Shown here: in pieces, positions 1 to 8,069 of the stretch
Position numbering within the stretch: position 1 is the first letter of the stretch
Layout: each line of letters begins with the position of its first letter
Assembly (NCBI RefSeq): GCF_000620045.1
Contig: NZ_JHVH01000009.1
Location: 81,536-145,535 of the forward strand
Source of the DNA: Halomonas halodenitrificans DSM 735
Lineage (GTDB): Bacteria; Pseudomonadota; Gammaproteobacteria; Pseudomonadales; Halomonadaceae
Length of the DNA: 64,000 bases
Direction: 5' to 3'
Notes under the pieces: generated by a model
Databases searched by the model: none
What the model was told of the DNA's origin: nothing
What the model saw: only the letters and a program-made list of their open reading frames with translations
Program-made: the position numbers and the translations under genes

Positions 1-7
1 TTAACGC

Positions 8-32
8 AAAAAAACCCGGCCATGGGCCGGGG
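8..32 (-). terminator. Rho-independent terminator of the rpiR-iolG-iolB operon
   Basis: Read on the minus strand this is a 7-bp GC stem (CCCGGCC / GGCCGGG, ATG-type loop) followed by seven T residues. It lies about 45 bases beyond the iolB stop codon, so it most likely ends the leftward inositol operon. On the plus strand there is no T tract after the stem, so it is not bidirectional. Confidence 0.85.
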
Positions 33-78
33 CGAAGAGACGTCAGGACGCCATGGGAACTTGCTCATCATGTGATGT

Positions 79-882
79 TTACTGCTTCACAATCCATTCG
101 TGATCCGGGTCGTTGGTGAACTTCCACACCCTTTTAGGGCCGGCCATCACGTTGAGGTAGTAAAGCTCGTAGCCGTGGGGGGCCCCCGCCGGATGGTAGC
201 CGCGCGGCACCAGCACGCAGCAGCCATTATCCACCGCCATGGACTCATCCAGGCTGCGGTCATCGGTGTAGACACGCTGGAAGGCAAAGCCCTGGGAGGG
301 GTTCAGGCGGTGATAGTAGGTCTCCTCGAGCTTCGATTCGTTGGGCAGGTCGTCCACGTCGTGCTTGTGGGGGGGGTAGCTGGACCAGTTTCCTGGCGGC
401 GTGAATACTTCCACCACCAGCAGGCTATCCGCCGGCTCGGTCTCCGGCAGGATGTCCTGGATATGGCGAGTATTAGACCCGCTTCCACGGGTATTGCACT
501 TTACCTGGTCGGGGCCGATGAGACGCGGCTCGTAGTTGCCGAAGCCCGGGGCGCTGCATACTGCCAGTTCCAACTCGGTGGTGGCCTCCACGGCATAGTT
601 CACTCCGTTGGGCAGATAAACGGAGTAGGGCGGCATCTTCTCGAAGATATCCATCCGCTCGCCGATGTCCTCCCAGCGGTGCTCGCCGCTGGTGATGGTG
701 GCACGTCCGGAGAGGAGTACCAGACACTGTTCGCGATCCGCGGTGGAGGCTTCGATGCTTTGGCCCTTGGATAGCCGATGGAGGCGAAAACCGACATGGT
801 CCCAGCCGGCGGACTCGGGGGTGACTTCCAGCACCTTGCCCTGTTCGTCGGGTTGCTGGGGGCGTACCAGTAATGAACTCAT
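79..882 (-). CDS. iolB: 5-deoxy-glucuronate isomerase IolB
   Basis: A 267-residue protein of the KduI/IolB cupin family, close to the usual length of IolB (about 270). IolB converts 5-deoxy-glucuronate into 2-deoxy-5-keto-gluconate in cytosolic inositol breakdown. A metal-binding stretch is visible around residue 170 (PPHKHD, followed by LEETYYHR), fitting the His/Glu ligands of the bicupin. It is the last gene of the leftward operon, 18 bases after iolG, and is followed by a strong terminator. The start codon is preceded by AGGAGTGATCC, a good ribosome-binding site. The identification is firm because the other iol genes lie alongside. Confidence 0.95.
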   Translation of the reverse strand: MSSLLVRPQQPDEQGKVLEVTPESAGWDHVGFRLHRLSKGQSIEASTADREQCLVLLSGRATITSGEHRWEDIGERMDIFEKMPPYSVYLPNGVNYAVEATTELELAVCSAPGFGNYEPRLIGPDQVKCNTRGSGSNTRHIQDILPETEPADSLLVVEVFTPPGNWSSYPPHKHDVDDLPNESKLEETYYHRLNPSQGFAFQRVYTDDRSLDESMAVDNGCCVLVPRGYHPAGAPHGYELYYLNVMAGPKRVWKFTNDPDHEWIVKQ

Positions 883-900
883 GGATCACTCCTTCCGAAA

Positions 901-1896
901 TCAGTCGATGGTATCCAGTGTGATGCGATGCCCCTCTTTCAGGGAGCGTAGCGCGGCCTCGGCCAGTCGTAAGGCCTCGAGGCCGTCGCGAGCACCGGCC
1001 AGTGGATCTCGCTGCTGCTTCCAGGCGTCGACGAAGTCACCTATCTCCCGGCGGTAGGCATCCGCATACCGTTCCAGGAAGAACCACTTGGGCGTCTCTT
1101 CCACCTGGCCGGGCTTGCCGGTGAAGCGCAGCCGAGTCTCGGTCTCGTTCTGCGCCTGTAGCATGCCGGTGCTGCCGAAAGCCTCGATACGCTGATCATA
1201 GCCGTAGCAGGCGCGGCGTGAGTTGTTGATATGACAGAGCCGCCCGCTGGCTGTGACCAGGGTGACCATGGCGGTGTCGATATCACCCGCCTCACCGATG
1301 GCGGGATCGATCAGGCAGCTGCCCTCGGCATGCACATGCACGATGGGTTCATCGAGGAGCCAGCGGGCCATGTCGAAGTCGTGGATCATCATGTCGCGGA
1401 ACAGCCCACCGGAGGCCCCGACATACTCCGCAGGGGGCGGCGCCGGGTCCCGGCTGATGATACTCAGGGTCTCCAGCGCGCCGATCCGCCCCTCGACAAG
1501 CGCACTCTGCAAGGCGGCGAACTGTGGGTCATGGCGTCGGTTGAAGCCAAGGGCGCAGGTCACCGGGTGTGCCACCAGCACCTGCAGGGCGTCTCGGGTG
1601 CGGGCCAGGTCCAGGGCGATGGGCTTCTCGCAGAGCACCGCCTTTCCGGCACGAGCAGCCCGCTCCAGGTACTCGGCATGAGTGGGCGTGCTGGAGGCGA
1701 TGAGGATGGCGTCGACCTCGTCATCCTCGAAGATGGCGTCGGGGTCGAGCATCCGGGCGCCATATTGACTGGCCAGTGCCTTGGCGGTCGGGGCATGGAA
1801 GTCGGCCACGGCGCTCAGGGTGACCTCAGGGTGGGCGTCGATGGCCTGGGCATGCACCTTGCCGATGCGCCCGGCGCCGATCAGGGCGATTTCCAT
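901..1896 (-). CDS. iolG: Inositol 2-dehydrogenase IolG
   Basis: A Gfo/Idh/MocA oxidoreductase of 331 residues that oxidises myo-inositol to 2-keto-myo-inositol with NAD, the first step of the pathway. The N-terminal Rossmann motif IALIGAGRIG starts at residue 2, the signature CEKPIALD lies near residue 95, and the catalytic Asp/His segment is MMIHDFDMARWLL. The open frame extends 22 codons upstream, but ATG at 1896 has GAGGA nine bases before it and begins at the Rossmann fold, so it is the chosen start. It sits between rpiR and iolB in the same direction. A second Gfo/Idh protein is encoded in the opposite operon, so IolG assignment to this copy rests on length, motif pattern and its pairing with iolB. 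Confidence 0.9.
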   Translation of the reverse strand: MEIALIGAGRIGKVHAQAIDAHPEVTLSAVADFHAPTAKALASQYGARMLDPDAIFEDDEVDAILIASSTPTHAEYLERAARAGKAVLCEKPIALDLARTRDALQVLVAHPVTCALGFNRRHDPQFAALQSALVEGRIGALETLSIISRDPAPPPAEYVGASGGLFRDMMIHDFDMARWLLDEPIVHVHAEGSCLIDPAIGEAGDIDTAMVTLVTASGRLCHINNSRRACYGYDQRIEAFGSTGMLQAQNETETRLRFTGKPGQVEETPKWFFLERYADAYRREIGDFVDAWKQQRDPLAGARDGLEALRLAEAALRSLKEGHRITLDTID

Positions 1897-1939
1897 AGGG
1901 TGTCCTCTTGTGGTCAGTGCGTTGGCATTGTGGTTAGCG

Positions 1940-2803
1940 TCAGGCGCGTTTTGCGTTGCCATTGGTTGACTTGCGGTCGCGTGCCTTGTCCTGGCGCACG
2001 CCCAGAGCGATGGCGAGGGTCTGGGTCAGGCAGAGTGAGGCGGTCATGCCGCGGAAGCTCTTGACCTCGGCCTCGTGGACCACCAGGGCCACATTGGCCA
2101 GGTGTGCCAGGGGACTCAGATTGGAATCGGTGATCACGATCAGTGGAATGCCCCGTTCGTGTGCCGCGCTCGCCACCTCGCGGGATTCCTCGGCATAGGG
2201 TGAGAAGCTCACTACCAGCAGGGCATCCTCGGCATCGATGACACGCACCTGCTCGCCATACATGCCGCCTAGACCATTAACCAGAAAGGTGCGCTTGTCG
2301 ATGTGGTGCAGTGCGTAGGTCATGTAGCTGGCCACCACGAAGCTGCGGCGAGCCCCCATCACGTGGACGGCGCGAGCCCGCTCAAAGATGTCCAGAGCCA
2401 GTTCCAGGCTGCGAGGGTCGGTGCGCCCCGGTAACTGCTCCAATACCTCACGATTGGCGTTGGCAAACTCCCACAGTAACTGAGTGCTGTCGGGTGTCTC
2501 GCCGGTGGCCGAACGCACAGCCTGGATGCGTTCCGTGTAATTGGGCAGCTCGTCTACCAGCCGCGAACGGAACAGCTGCTGCATCTCCGAGAAGCCGGTG
2601 TAGCCGAAGTGATTAGCGAAGCGGATGAGCGTCGATGGCGTCACATCGGCCTGCGCGGCGAGCTTAGCTACCGTCGCGAATGCCACCTCCTGAGGGTTGT
2701 CCAGCAGGAAGCGCGCCGTCTGCTGCAGCCGTCGGCTCAATGACGGGTATTCGGCCGTGAGGCGTGCCTCCAATTGACTGTAGTCCTGCGGTATCTCGCT
2801 CAT
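1940..2803 (-). CDS. RpiR-family transcriptional regulator of inositol genes (IolR-like)
   Basis: A 287-residue RpiR protein: an N-terminal helix-turn-helix (about residues 25-75, with PSTLIRFANHFGYTGF) and a C-terminal SIS sugar-phosphate isomerase fold (about 120-250) that usually senses a phosphorylated sugar. In alpha-proteobacteria the RpiR-type IolR represses iol genes and responds to 2-deoxy-5-keto-gluconate 6-phosphate. ATG at 2803 is chosen because AAGGA precedes it at proper distance; the frame is open 12 codons further upstream. It is the first gene of the leftward operon and diverges from the ABC transporter operon; two GGAA-N6-TTCC-like sites lie between them. Function as repressor of both operons is inferred from this layout. 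Confidence 0.88.
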   Translation of the reverse strand: MSEIPQDYSQLEARLTAEYPSLSRRLQQTARFLLDNPQEVAFATVAKLAAQADVTPSTLIRFANHFGYTGFSEMQQLFRSRLVDELPNYTERIQAVRSATGETPDSTQLLWEFANANREVLEQLPGRTDPRSLELALDIFERARAVHVMGARRSFVVASYMTYALHHIDKRTFLVNGLGGMYGEQVRVIDAEDALLVVSFSPYAEESREVASAAHERGIPLIVITDSNLSPLAHLANVALVVHEAEVKSFRGMTASLCLTQTLAIALGVRQDKARDRKSTNGNAKRA

Positions 2804-2876
2804 CGGTTTTCCTTCTTTGCCATCGCCTGAGTACGGCACGGCAGTGATCGTGATGATGGAGGTAGCTTAGATGATA

Positions 2877-2892
2877 TGGAATAAAAATTCTA
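2877..2892. promoter_or_regulatory. Putative IolR operator 1 (GGAA-N6-TTCT)
   Basis: TGGAATAAAAATTCTA is an imperfect inverted repeat with one mismatch to the GGAA-N6-TTCC motif described for the RpiR-type IolR of Sinorhizobium meliloti. It lies 60 bp (centre to centre) from a perfect copy, in the gap between rpiR and the ABC transporter operon. Confidence 0.6.
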
Positions 2893-2919
2893 ATAATACC
2901 AAAGTATAGAACGCATAAT

Positions 2920-2948
2920 TTGCAAATGCAGCGAAATGGAATCTATAT
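2920..2948 (+). promoter_or_regulatory. Candidate sigma-70 promoter of the inositol ABC/iol operon
   Basis: TTGCAA (2920-2925) followed after 17 bases by CTATAT (2943-2948) resembles a sigma-70 promoter. The -10 element lies inside operator 2, which would let the repressor block RNA polymerase directly. No transcript evidence is available; this is pattern reading. Confidence 0.45.
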
Positions 2949-2952
2949 TCCA
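2937..2952. promoter_or_regulatory. Putative IolR operator 2 (perfect GGAA-N6-TTCC palindrome)
   Basis: TGGAATCTATATTCCA is a 6-bp perfect inverted repeat around CTAT and matches GGAA-N6-TTCC exactly, the motif reported for S. meliloti IolR. It overlaps the likely -10 box of the plus-strand operon, 55 bases upstream of the first gene. Confidence 0.7.
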
Positions 2953-3006
2953 ATACGTCAGGATCGGATGTGTATACCCACAACGACAATCACGAGGATT
3001 CCTCCC

Positions 3007-3945
3007 ATGACACGCCTCTCCCAATGGCTACTCGCCTCTACGTCCGCAATAGCCCTCATGGCCGGTACGGCTCAGGCGCAGGATGATAACCGCTTCGTCG
3101 TGGTCACTCATGGCGTTCCGTCAGACCCCTTCTGGTCCGTGGTCAAGAACGGCGCGGAAGCTGCAGCCGACGTGGTCGGAGCAACCGTCGAGTATCGCGC
3201 GCCGTCCACGTTCGACATGGCCAAGATGCAGCAGCTAGTGGATGCGGCGGTGGCCTCGAACCCCGATGGCCTGATCGTCTCGTTTACCGACGAAGACGCC
3301 CTCGGCGGGGTTGTCCAGCGGGCCACCAACAACGGTATTCCAGTCATCACCATCAACTCCGGTGGGGAAGTGGCAAGAAAGTACGGGGCCCGACTCCATA
3401 TCGGTCAAAGCGAATATGAGGCAGGTAAGCAGGCCGCCGAACACATGCAGGAGTTGGGCGTTGAGAAAGGTCTCTGCGTCAACCATGAGCAGGGCAACCA
3501 GGGGCTCGATCAGCGCTGCGACGGCTTCCTCGAGGGGTTTGACGGCAACGCTGAGCAACTGGCGACCACCTACGATCCGACTTCGATCCGTAATGCCATC
3601 GTTGCCTACCTCAACGAGAATAGCGATGTGCGCGGCATTCTGACTCTCGGGGCGTTGGCCGCCGAACCCATGATTCAGGCCATGCGAGAGCAGGGCGCGA
3701 CCGACATGTTCACGCTCGGTACCTTCGACCTCTCACCCGGCATCCTGGAAAGCCTGGAACAGGGCGGTCTGGATTTTGCCATCGACCAACAGCAGTACCT
3801 CCAGGGCTACCTGCCGGTCATGTTCCTCGATCAATACGTAAAGAACGGCTTGTTGCCAGCAGGCGATGTGGCAACCGGTCCAGGATTCGTGACTCAAGAA
3901 GATGCCGCCCAGGTCATCGAGCTGAGCGAACAGGGCATCCGTTGA
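3007..3945 (+). CDS. Periplasmic sugar-binding protein of inositol ABC importer
   Basis: A 312-residue substrate-binding protein of the periplasmic binding protein type used for ribose, fructose and inositol (peripla_BP_4). A classical signal peptide (TRLSQWLLASTSAIALMAG) ends at a TAQA-Q cleavage site near residue 23, so the mature protein is periplasmic. ATG at 3007 follows GAGG and starts just before the signal peptide; the frame is open further upstream but without a ribosome site. It heads an importer operon with a permease and an ATPase that continues into iol genes, so myo-inositol or a related cyclitol is the likely ligand, as for Caulobacter IbpA. A stem-loop follows the stop codon. 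Confidence 0.85.
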   Translation: MTRLSQWLLASTSAIALMAGTAQAQDDNRFVVVTHGVPSDPFWSVVKNGAEAAADVVGATVEYRAPSTFDMAKMQQLVDAAVASNPDGLIVSFTDEDALGGVVQRATNNGIPVITINSGGEVARKYGARLHIGQSEYEAGKQAAEHMQELGVEKGLCVNHEQGNQGLDQRCDGFLEGFDGNAEQLATTYDPTSIRNAIVAYLNENSDVRGILTLGALAAEPMIQAMREQGATDMFTLGTFDLSPGILESLEQGGLDFAIDQQQYLQGYLPVMFLDQYVKNGLLPAGDVATGPGFVTQEDAAQVIELSEQGIR

Positions 3946-3963
3946 TACTTGTTTAACCGAATG

Positions 3964-3982
3964 GGCCCGGGTTCACCGGGCC
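3964..3982 (+). promoter_or_regulatory. Stem-loop after the binding-protein gene
   Basis: GGCCCGG-GTTCA-CCGGGCC is a 7-bp GC stem in the gap between the binding protein and permease genes, with no T tract after it and the permease ribosome site (AGGGGAG) directly downstream. Such hairpins usually protect the upstream mRNA and raise binding-protein yield. Similar hairpins follow both TRAP binding-protein genes in this window. Confidence 0.65.
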
Positions 3983-3998
3983 AGGGGAGTTGTCCGTC

Positions 3999-5129
3999 AT
4001 GAAGTCCAATGAATCCACACAACCTTCCAGTGCGGTAGCGGAACAACAGGATGAGCGCCTCCAGAAGGTTTCATTCTGGAAGAAGGCCCTGAGTCGCCCC
4101 GAACTGGGCGCCCTGGCCGGCACGGTGCTGGTCCTTGCCTTCTTTATCGTCGCCGCCAGTGGCACCGGCATGTTCACACCGGCCGGTATCGTCAATTTCC
4201 TCGAGGTGGCGGCCCAGCTCGGCATCATCGCCACCGCGGCTGCGCTCTTGATGATCGGCGGCGAGTTCGACCTGTCCATCGGCTCGATGATTGGCTTGGC
4301 CGGCATCCTGATCTCCATTCCCGCCGTGCAGTATGGATGGCCACTGTGGGCCGCCATCCTGCTGGCCTTCGCCTGCGCGGGCCTGGTGGGCTGGATCAAC
4401 GGCAACCTGGTCAACAAGACGGGGCTGCCCTCCTTCATCGTGACCCTGGGCTTCCTGTTTATCCTGCGCGGCCTGGCAATCGGTATCAGCCGCCTGTTGA
4501 CCGGGCGCACTCAGATCGGCGGTGTGCATGAGCATATTCCCGGAGATTGGTTCGCGTCCCTTTTCTCAGGTGAGGTGGCCACCGGACTCTTCGCCTGGAT
4601 GGCTTCTCAGGGCTGGATCGCCACCAATTTCGCCGATAATCCAGTCGTTACCGGCATACCGGTCTCCATCGTCTGGTGGCTGGCGCTGACCGCCATCGCG
4701 ACCTGGGTACTGTTGTGCACCCCCTATGGCAACTGGATCTTCGCCAGCGGTGGTGACAAGAATGCCGCACGAAACTCTGGCGTGCCGGTGCAACGGGTCA
4801 AGATCTCGCTATTCATGTTCACCGCCTTCTCCGCCACTATTTTTGCCTGCCTCCAGGTAATGGACACTGGCTCGGCCGATACCATCCGTGGCCTGCTCAA
4901 GGAACTCGAGGCAATCATCGCCGTGGTCATCGGCGGCGCTCTGCTTACCGGGGGCTATGGCTCGGCGATCGGTGCGGCGCTGGGGGCCCTGATCTTCGGC
5001 ATGGTGCAGATGGGTATCTTCTACACCGGCGTCAATACCGATTGGTTCCAGGTCTTCCTCGGCATGATGCTGCTGGTAGCCGTGCTCTTTAATAATTACA
5101 TGCGCAAGAAGGCGATGGAGGCCAAGTGA
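3999..5129 (+). CDS. ABC transporter permease for inositol/sugar
   Basis: A 376-residue inner-membrane permease of the BPD_transp_2 family (RbsC/FrcB/IatP class) with about ten hydrophobic segments from residue 35 onwards. The motifs [14 protein letters not shown] and [23 protein letters not shown] are typical of the class. ATG at 3999 lies about ten bases after AGGGGAG; a TTG at 3990 in the same frame is a weaker alternative. It follows the binding protein after a stem-loop and is followed one base later by the ATPase. Cyclitol specificity is inferred from the iol context. Confidence 0.9.
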   Translation: MKSNESTQPSSAVAEQQDERLQKVSFWKKALSRPELGALAGTVLVLAFFIVAASGTGMFTPAGIVNFLEVAAQLGIIATAAALLMIGGEFDLSIGSMIGLAGILISIPAVQYGWPLWAAILLAFACAGLVGWINGNLVNKTGLPSFIVTLGFLFILRGLAIGISRLLTGRTQIGGVHEHIPGDWFASLFSGEVATGLFAWMASQGWIATNFADNPVVTGIPVSIVWWLALTAIATWVLLCTPYGNWIFASGGDKNAARNSGVPVQRVKISLFMFTAFSATIFACLQVMDTGSADTIRGLLKELEAIIAVVIGGALLTGGYGSAIGAALGALIFGMVQMGIFYTGVNTDWFQVFLGMMLLVAVLFNNYMRKKAMEAK

Positions 5130-5130
5130 T

Positions 5131-5949
5131 ATGAGCGAACGTACGCCAATGATCGAGATGCGCAACGTCAGCAAGCACTTCGGCAGCGTGATCGCCTTGA
5201 GCGATATCTCGATGAAAGTGTGCTCCGGCGAAGTCATGTGTCTTCTGGGTGACAACGGCGCCGGCAAGTCCACGTTGATCAAGACTCTCTCGGGTGTCCA
5301 TAGTCCGTCGCATGGCGAGATGTACCTGGACGGCAAGGCCGTGCATTTCAAGTCTCCCGCCTACGCGCTGGATGCAGGTATTGCCACCGTCTTCCAGGAT
5401 CTGGCGATGATTCCGCTGATGTCCATTACCCGTAACTTCTTCATGGGACGTGAGCCCACGGTGGGCTGGGGACCCTTGAAGCGCATCGACTGGAAGTACG
5501 CCGACCGGATCGCCAAGCAGGAGATGGCCAAGATCGGCATCGACGTACGCGACCCCAGCCAGCCGGTCGGCACCCTCTCAGGCGGCGAGCGGCAGTGTGT
5601 AGCCATCGCCCGCGCAGTCTACTTCGGCGCCAAGGTACTGATCCTGGACGAACCGACCTCGGCGCTGGGCGTCAAGCAGGCCTCGGTGGTTCTGCGCTAC
5701 ATCGCCAAGGCGCGGGCCGATGGTCTGGCGGTGATCTTTATCACCCACAACGTCCATCACGCCTTCCCCGTTGCTGATGCTTTCACGCTGTTGGCACGCG
5801 GCGGCAGCCTGGGCACCTTCCGGAAGGAAGACATCACTCGTGAAGAGGTACTCAACATGATGGCCGGCGGCGCCGAGCTCGAGAGCCTGGATGCCGAACT
5901 GGCCGAGTTCCAGCGCAGCGACCAACAGAAGAAGAGTCAGGTTGTCTGA
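5131..5949 (+). CDS. ABC transporter ATP-binding protein for inositol/sugar
   Basis: A 272-residue single-domain ABC ATPase. The Walker A motif GDNGAGKST is near residue 40, the signature LSGGERQ near 150, and Walker [10 protein letters not shown] follows. Ribose-type importers normally use a fused double ATPase of about 500 residues; this half-size form resembles FrcA of rhizobial fructose importers and would act as a homodimer. It starts one base after the permease stop, so translation is probably coupled. Confidence 0.92.
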   Translation: MSERTPMIEMRNVSKHFGSVIALSDISMKVCSGEVMCLLGDNGAGKSTLIKTLSGVHSPSHGEMYLDGKAVHFKSPAYALDAGIATVFQDLAMIPLMSITRNFFMGREPTVGWGPLKRIDWKYADRIAKQEMAKIGIDVRDPSQPVGTLSGGERQCVAIARAVYFGAKVLILDEPTSALGVKQASVVLRYIAKARADGLAVIFITHNVHHAFPVADAFTLLARGGSLGTFRKEDITREEVLNMMAGGAELESLDAELAEFQRSDQQKKSQVV

Positions 5950-5991
5950 AAACGATCCGTTGCATCCCTAAAGTCTCCTGGAGCCAACCCC

Positions 5992-7122
5992 ATGACCTCC
6001 TTCCATTTTGGCCTAATAGGCACCGGCTACATGGGCAAGGCGCATGCCATTGCCCTGCACGCGGCTCCCCGGGTGTTCAACCTGTCCGCAACACCGGTCT
6101 GTGAGCTGCTCGCCGAGGTCGACGAGTCGCTGGCGATCCGCAAGGCTCAGGAACTGGGATTCGCTCGCGCCACCGGTGATTGGCGAGCGCTGGTAGCCGA
6201 CCCTCGGGTCAATATAGTGGACATCTGCGCGCCGAACTTCCTGCACAAGGAGATGGCGCTGGCGGCCATCGCCCAGGGCAAGCATGTGTACCTGGAGAAG
6301 CCCATGGCACTGAATGATGCCGACGCCGTCGAGATGGTTGCCGCGGCTGAGCACGCCGGCGTCAAGACACTGGTCGGCTTCAACTATGTGCGTAACCCAG
6401 CCAGCCAGTTGGCTCGGGAGATCATTGCCAACGGCGAGATCGGCGAGGTGATTCACTTTTGTGGCCGTCACAACGAGGACTACCTGGCTGACCCGACCAA
6501 GCCCCACGACTGGCATACCTTTCGTGAAACCGCGGGCGCAGGTGCCCTAGGCGACCTGGGCTCCCACATTCTCAACATGGCCGAGTACCTGACCGGACAG
6601 TCCATCACCCAGGTCTGCGGCCAGTTCCAGACCGTGATCACGGAGCGCCCACTGGCGGATGGCAGCGGCATGCACCCGGTCGAGAACGATGATCATGCCC
6701 AGGCACTGCTGCGCTTCGACAGCGGCCTGATCGGCAGTATCGAGACCTCGCGTATCGCCTCTGGGCGAAAGTTGGGCCTCGCTTACACCGTCACCGGCAC
6801 CAAGGGCGCCATTACCTTCGACCAGGAGCGCATGAGCGAGCTCAAGCTCTATCAGCAGGAGGGGCCACACGGCCGGCGTGGGTTTCGAACTCTGCTGATC
6901 GGCCCGGAGCACCCGGACTATGCCGACTTCTGCCCGGCCCCGGGGCATGGGCTTGGCTACAACGACCAGAAGATCATCGAAATCCGAGATCTGATCGAGG
7001 GGTTGGCAGGCCGTCAGCCGCTCTCTCCCGATTTCCGCCAGGCCAGGCGGGTCAATGCCCTGATCGATGCTATCGAGCGCTCGCACCACGATGGTGGCTG
7101 GGTGGCGCTGGATAACGACTAA
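5992..7122 (+). CDS. Gfo/Idh/MocA-family oxidoreductase (second inositol-type dehydrogenase)
   Basis: A 376-residue NAD(P)-dependent oxidoreductase with Rossmann motif GLIGTGYMGKAHA at the N-terminus, the family signature YLEKPMAL near residue 103 and the C-terminal substrate domain (LGDLGSHILNMAEYL). It is longer than IolG encoded on the other strand. Proteins of this type in iol clusters often oxidise scyllo-inositol or other stereoisomers, or act on a glycoside-derived ketose; sequence alone does not decide. It is the fourth gene of the plus-strand operon, between the ABC ATPase and an SDR. Confidence 0.85.
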   Translation: MTSFHFGLIGTGYMGKAHAIALHAAPRVFNLSATPVCELLAEVDESLAIRKAQELGFARATGDWRALVADPRVNIVDICAPNFLHKEMALAAIAQGKHVYLEKPMALNDADAVEMVAAAEHAGVKTLVGFNYVRNPASQLAREIIANGEIGEVIHFCGRHNEDYLADPTKPHDWHTFRETAGAGALGDLGSHILNMAEYLTGQSITQVCGQFQTVITERPLADGSGMHPVENDDHAQALLRFDSGLIGSIETSRIASGRKLGLAYTVTGTKGAITFDQERMSELKLYQQEGPHGRRGFRTLLIGPEHPDYADFCPAPGHGLGYNDQKIIEIRDLIEGLAGRQPLSPDFRQARRVNALIDAIERSHHDGGWVALDND

Positions 7123-7141
7123 TCCTTGCGAGGCAATTCTG

Positions 7142-7972
7142 ATGACACAACACACCTCACTCAGCGGCCAGGTCGCTGTCGTTACCGGATCCACACAGGG
7201 GCTCGGCGAGGCGGTCGCACGCCGCCTCTCGGGCTTGGGGCTGGCTGGACTGGTGCTCTGTGGACGCAACCGCAACAAGGGCGAGGCACTAGCGGCAGCC
7301 TTATCTACTGAGCACTGTCAGGCCGTCTTCGTGGCCGCCGATCTCGGCCGGGTTGCGGACTGCCGTCACATCATCGCCACTGCCGACGAGCGCTTTGGTC
7401 GCTTGGATGTGCTGGTCAACTGTGCCGGCAATACCGAACGCGGCACCTTGCTCGATACTGACGAGGCCGCTTTCGATCGACTATTCAACGTGAATACCAA
7501 GGCTCCCTTCTTCCTGATGCAGGAGGCCGCCAAGCTAATGATTCGCGACGGCACCGAGGGCCGCATCGTCAATATCCTCAGCATGTCGGGTCATGGCGGT
7601 CAGCCCTTTATAAGCGCCTACTGTGGCAGCAAGGGCGCACTCACAACCCTGACCCGCAACGCCGCCTTCTCACTGATGCGCAATCGCATTCGCGTCAACG
7701 GCCTCAACATCGGCTGGATGAATACCCCCGGTGAGGATCGTATCCAAAAGACCTTCCACGGCGCCGAGGACAATTGGCTCGAGCAAGCCACCAAGGCACA
7801 GCCCATGGGTCGCCTGCTTGAGCCAGGCGAGGTGGCGCGTGGCGTTGAGTTCCTGGTCACCGAGGCTTCGGGGATGATGACTGGGGCGATCATCGATTTC
7901 GATCAGAACGTGCTGGGCTGCTACGAGGATACGCCCCAACCCAAGGCTGCCATGACGCTGCCATCGGACTGA
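7142..7972 (+). CDS. SDR-family oxidoreductase
   Basis: A 276-residue classical short-chain dehydrogenase. The cofactor motif TGSTQGLG is near residue 17, the structural NCAG motif near 97, and the catalytic Ser-Tyr-Lys set appears as SMSGHGG then YCGSK. The C-terminal tail (about 20 residues after DFDQNVLG) is longer than usual. Its place between a Gfo/Idh enzyme and an iron-dependent dioxygenase in the inositol operon suggests oxidation of a cyclitol or a modified inositol; the substrate cannot be read from the sequence. Confidence 0.85.
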   Translation: MTQHTSLSGQVAVVTGSTQGLGEAVARRLSGLGLAGLVLCGRNRNKGEALAAALSTEHCQAVFVAADLGRVADCRHIIATADERFGRLDVLVNCAGNTERGTLLDTDEAAFDRLFNVNTKAPFFLMQEAAKLMIRDGTEGRIVNILSMSGHGGQPFISAYCGSKGALTTLTRNAAFSLMRNRIRVNGLNIGWMNTPGEDRIQKTFHGAEDNWLEQATKAQPMGRLLEPGEVARGVEFLVTEASGMMTGAIIDFDQNVLGCYEDTPQPKAAMTLPSD

Positions 7973-8069
7973 CGTTGAGGCTCGCGCGCCTCTAGACGGG
8001 CACGACCATGCCCCCCTGAGAAGCACTTCGCCAGTCAGGGTGCTGGTTAACTTTCGGAGTAAGGCACTG

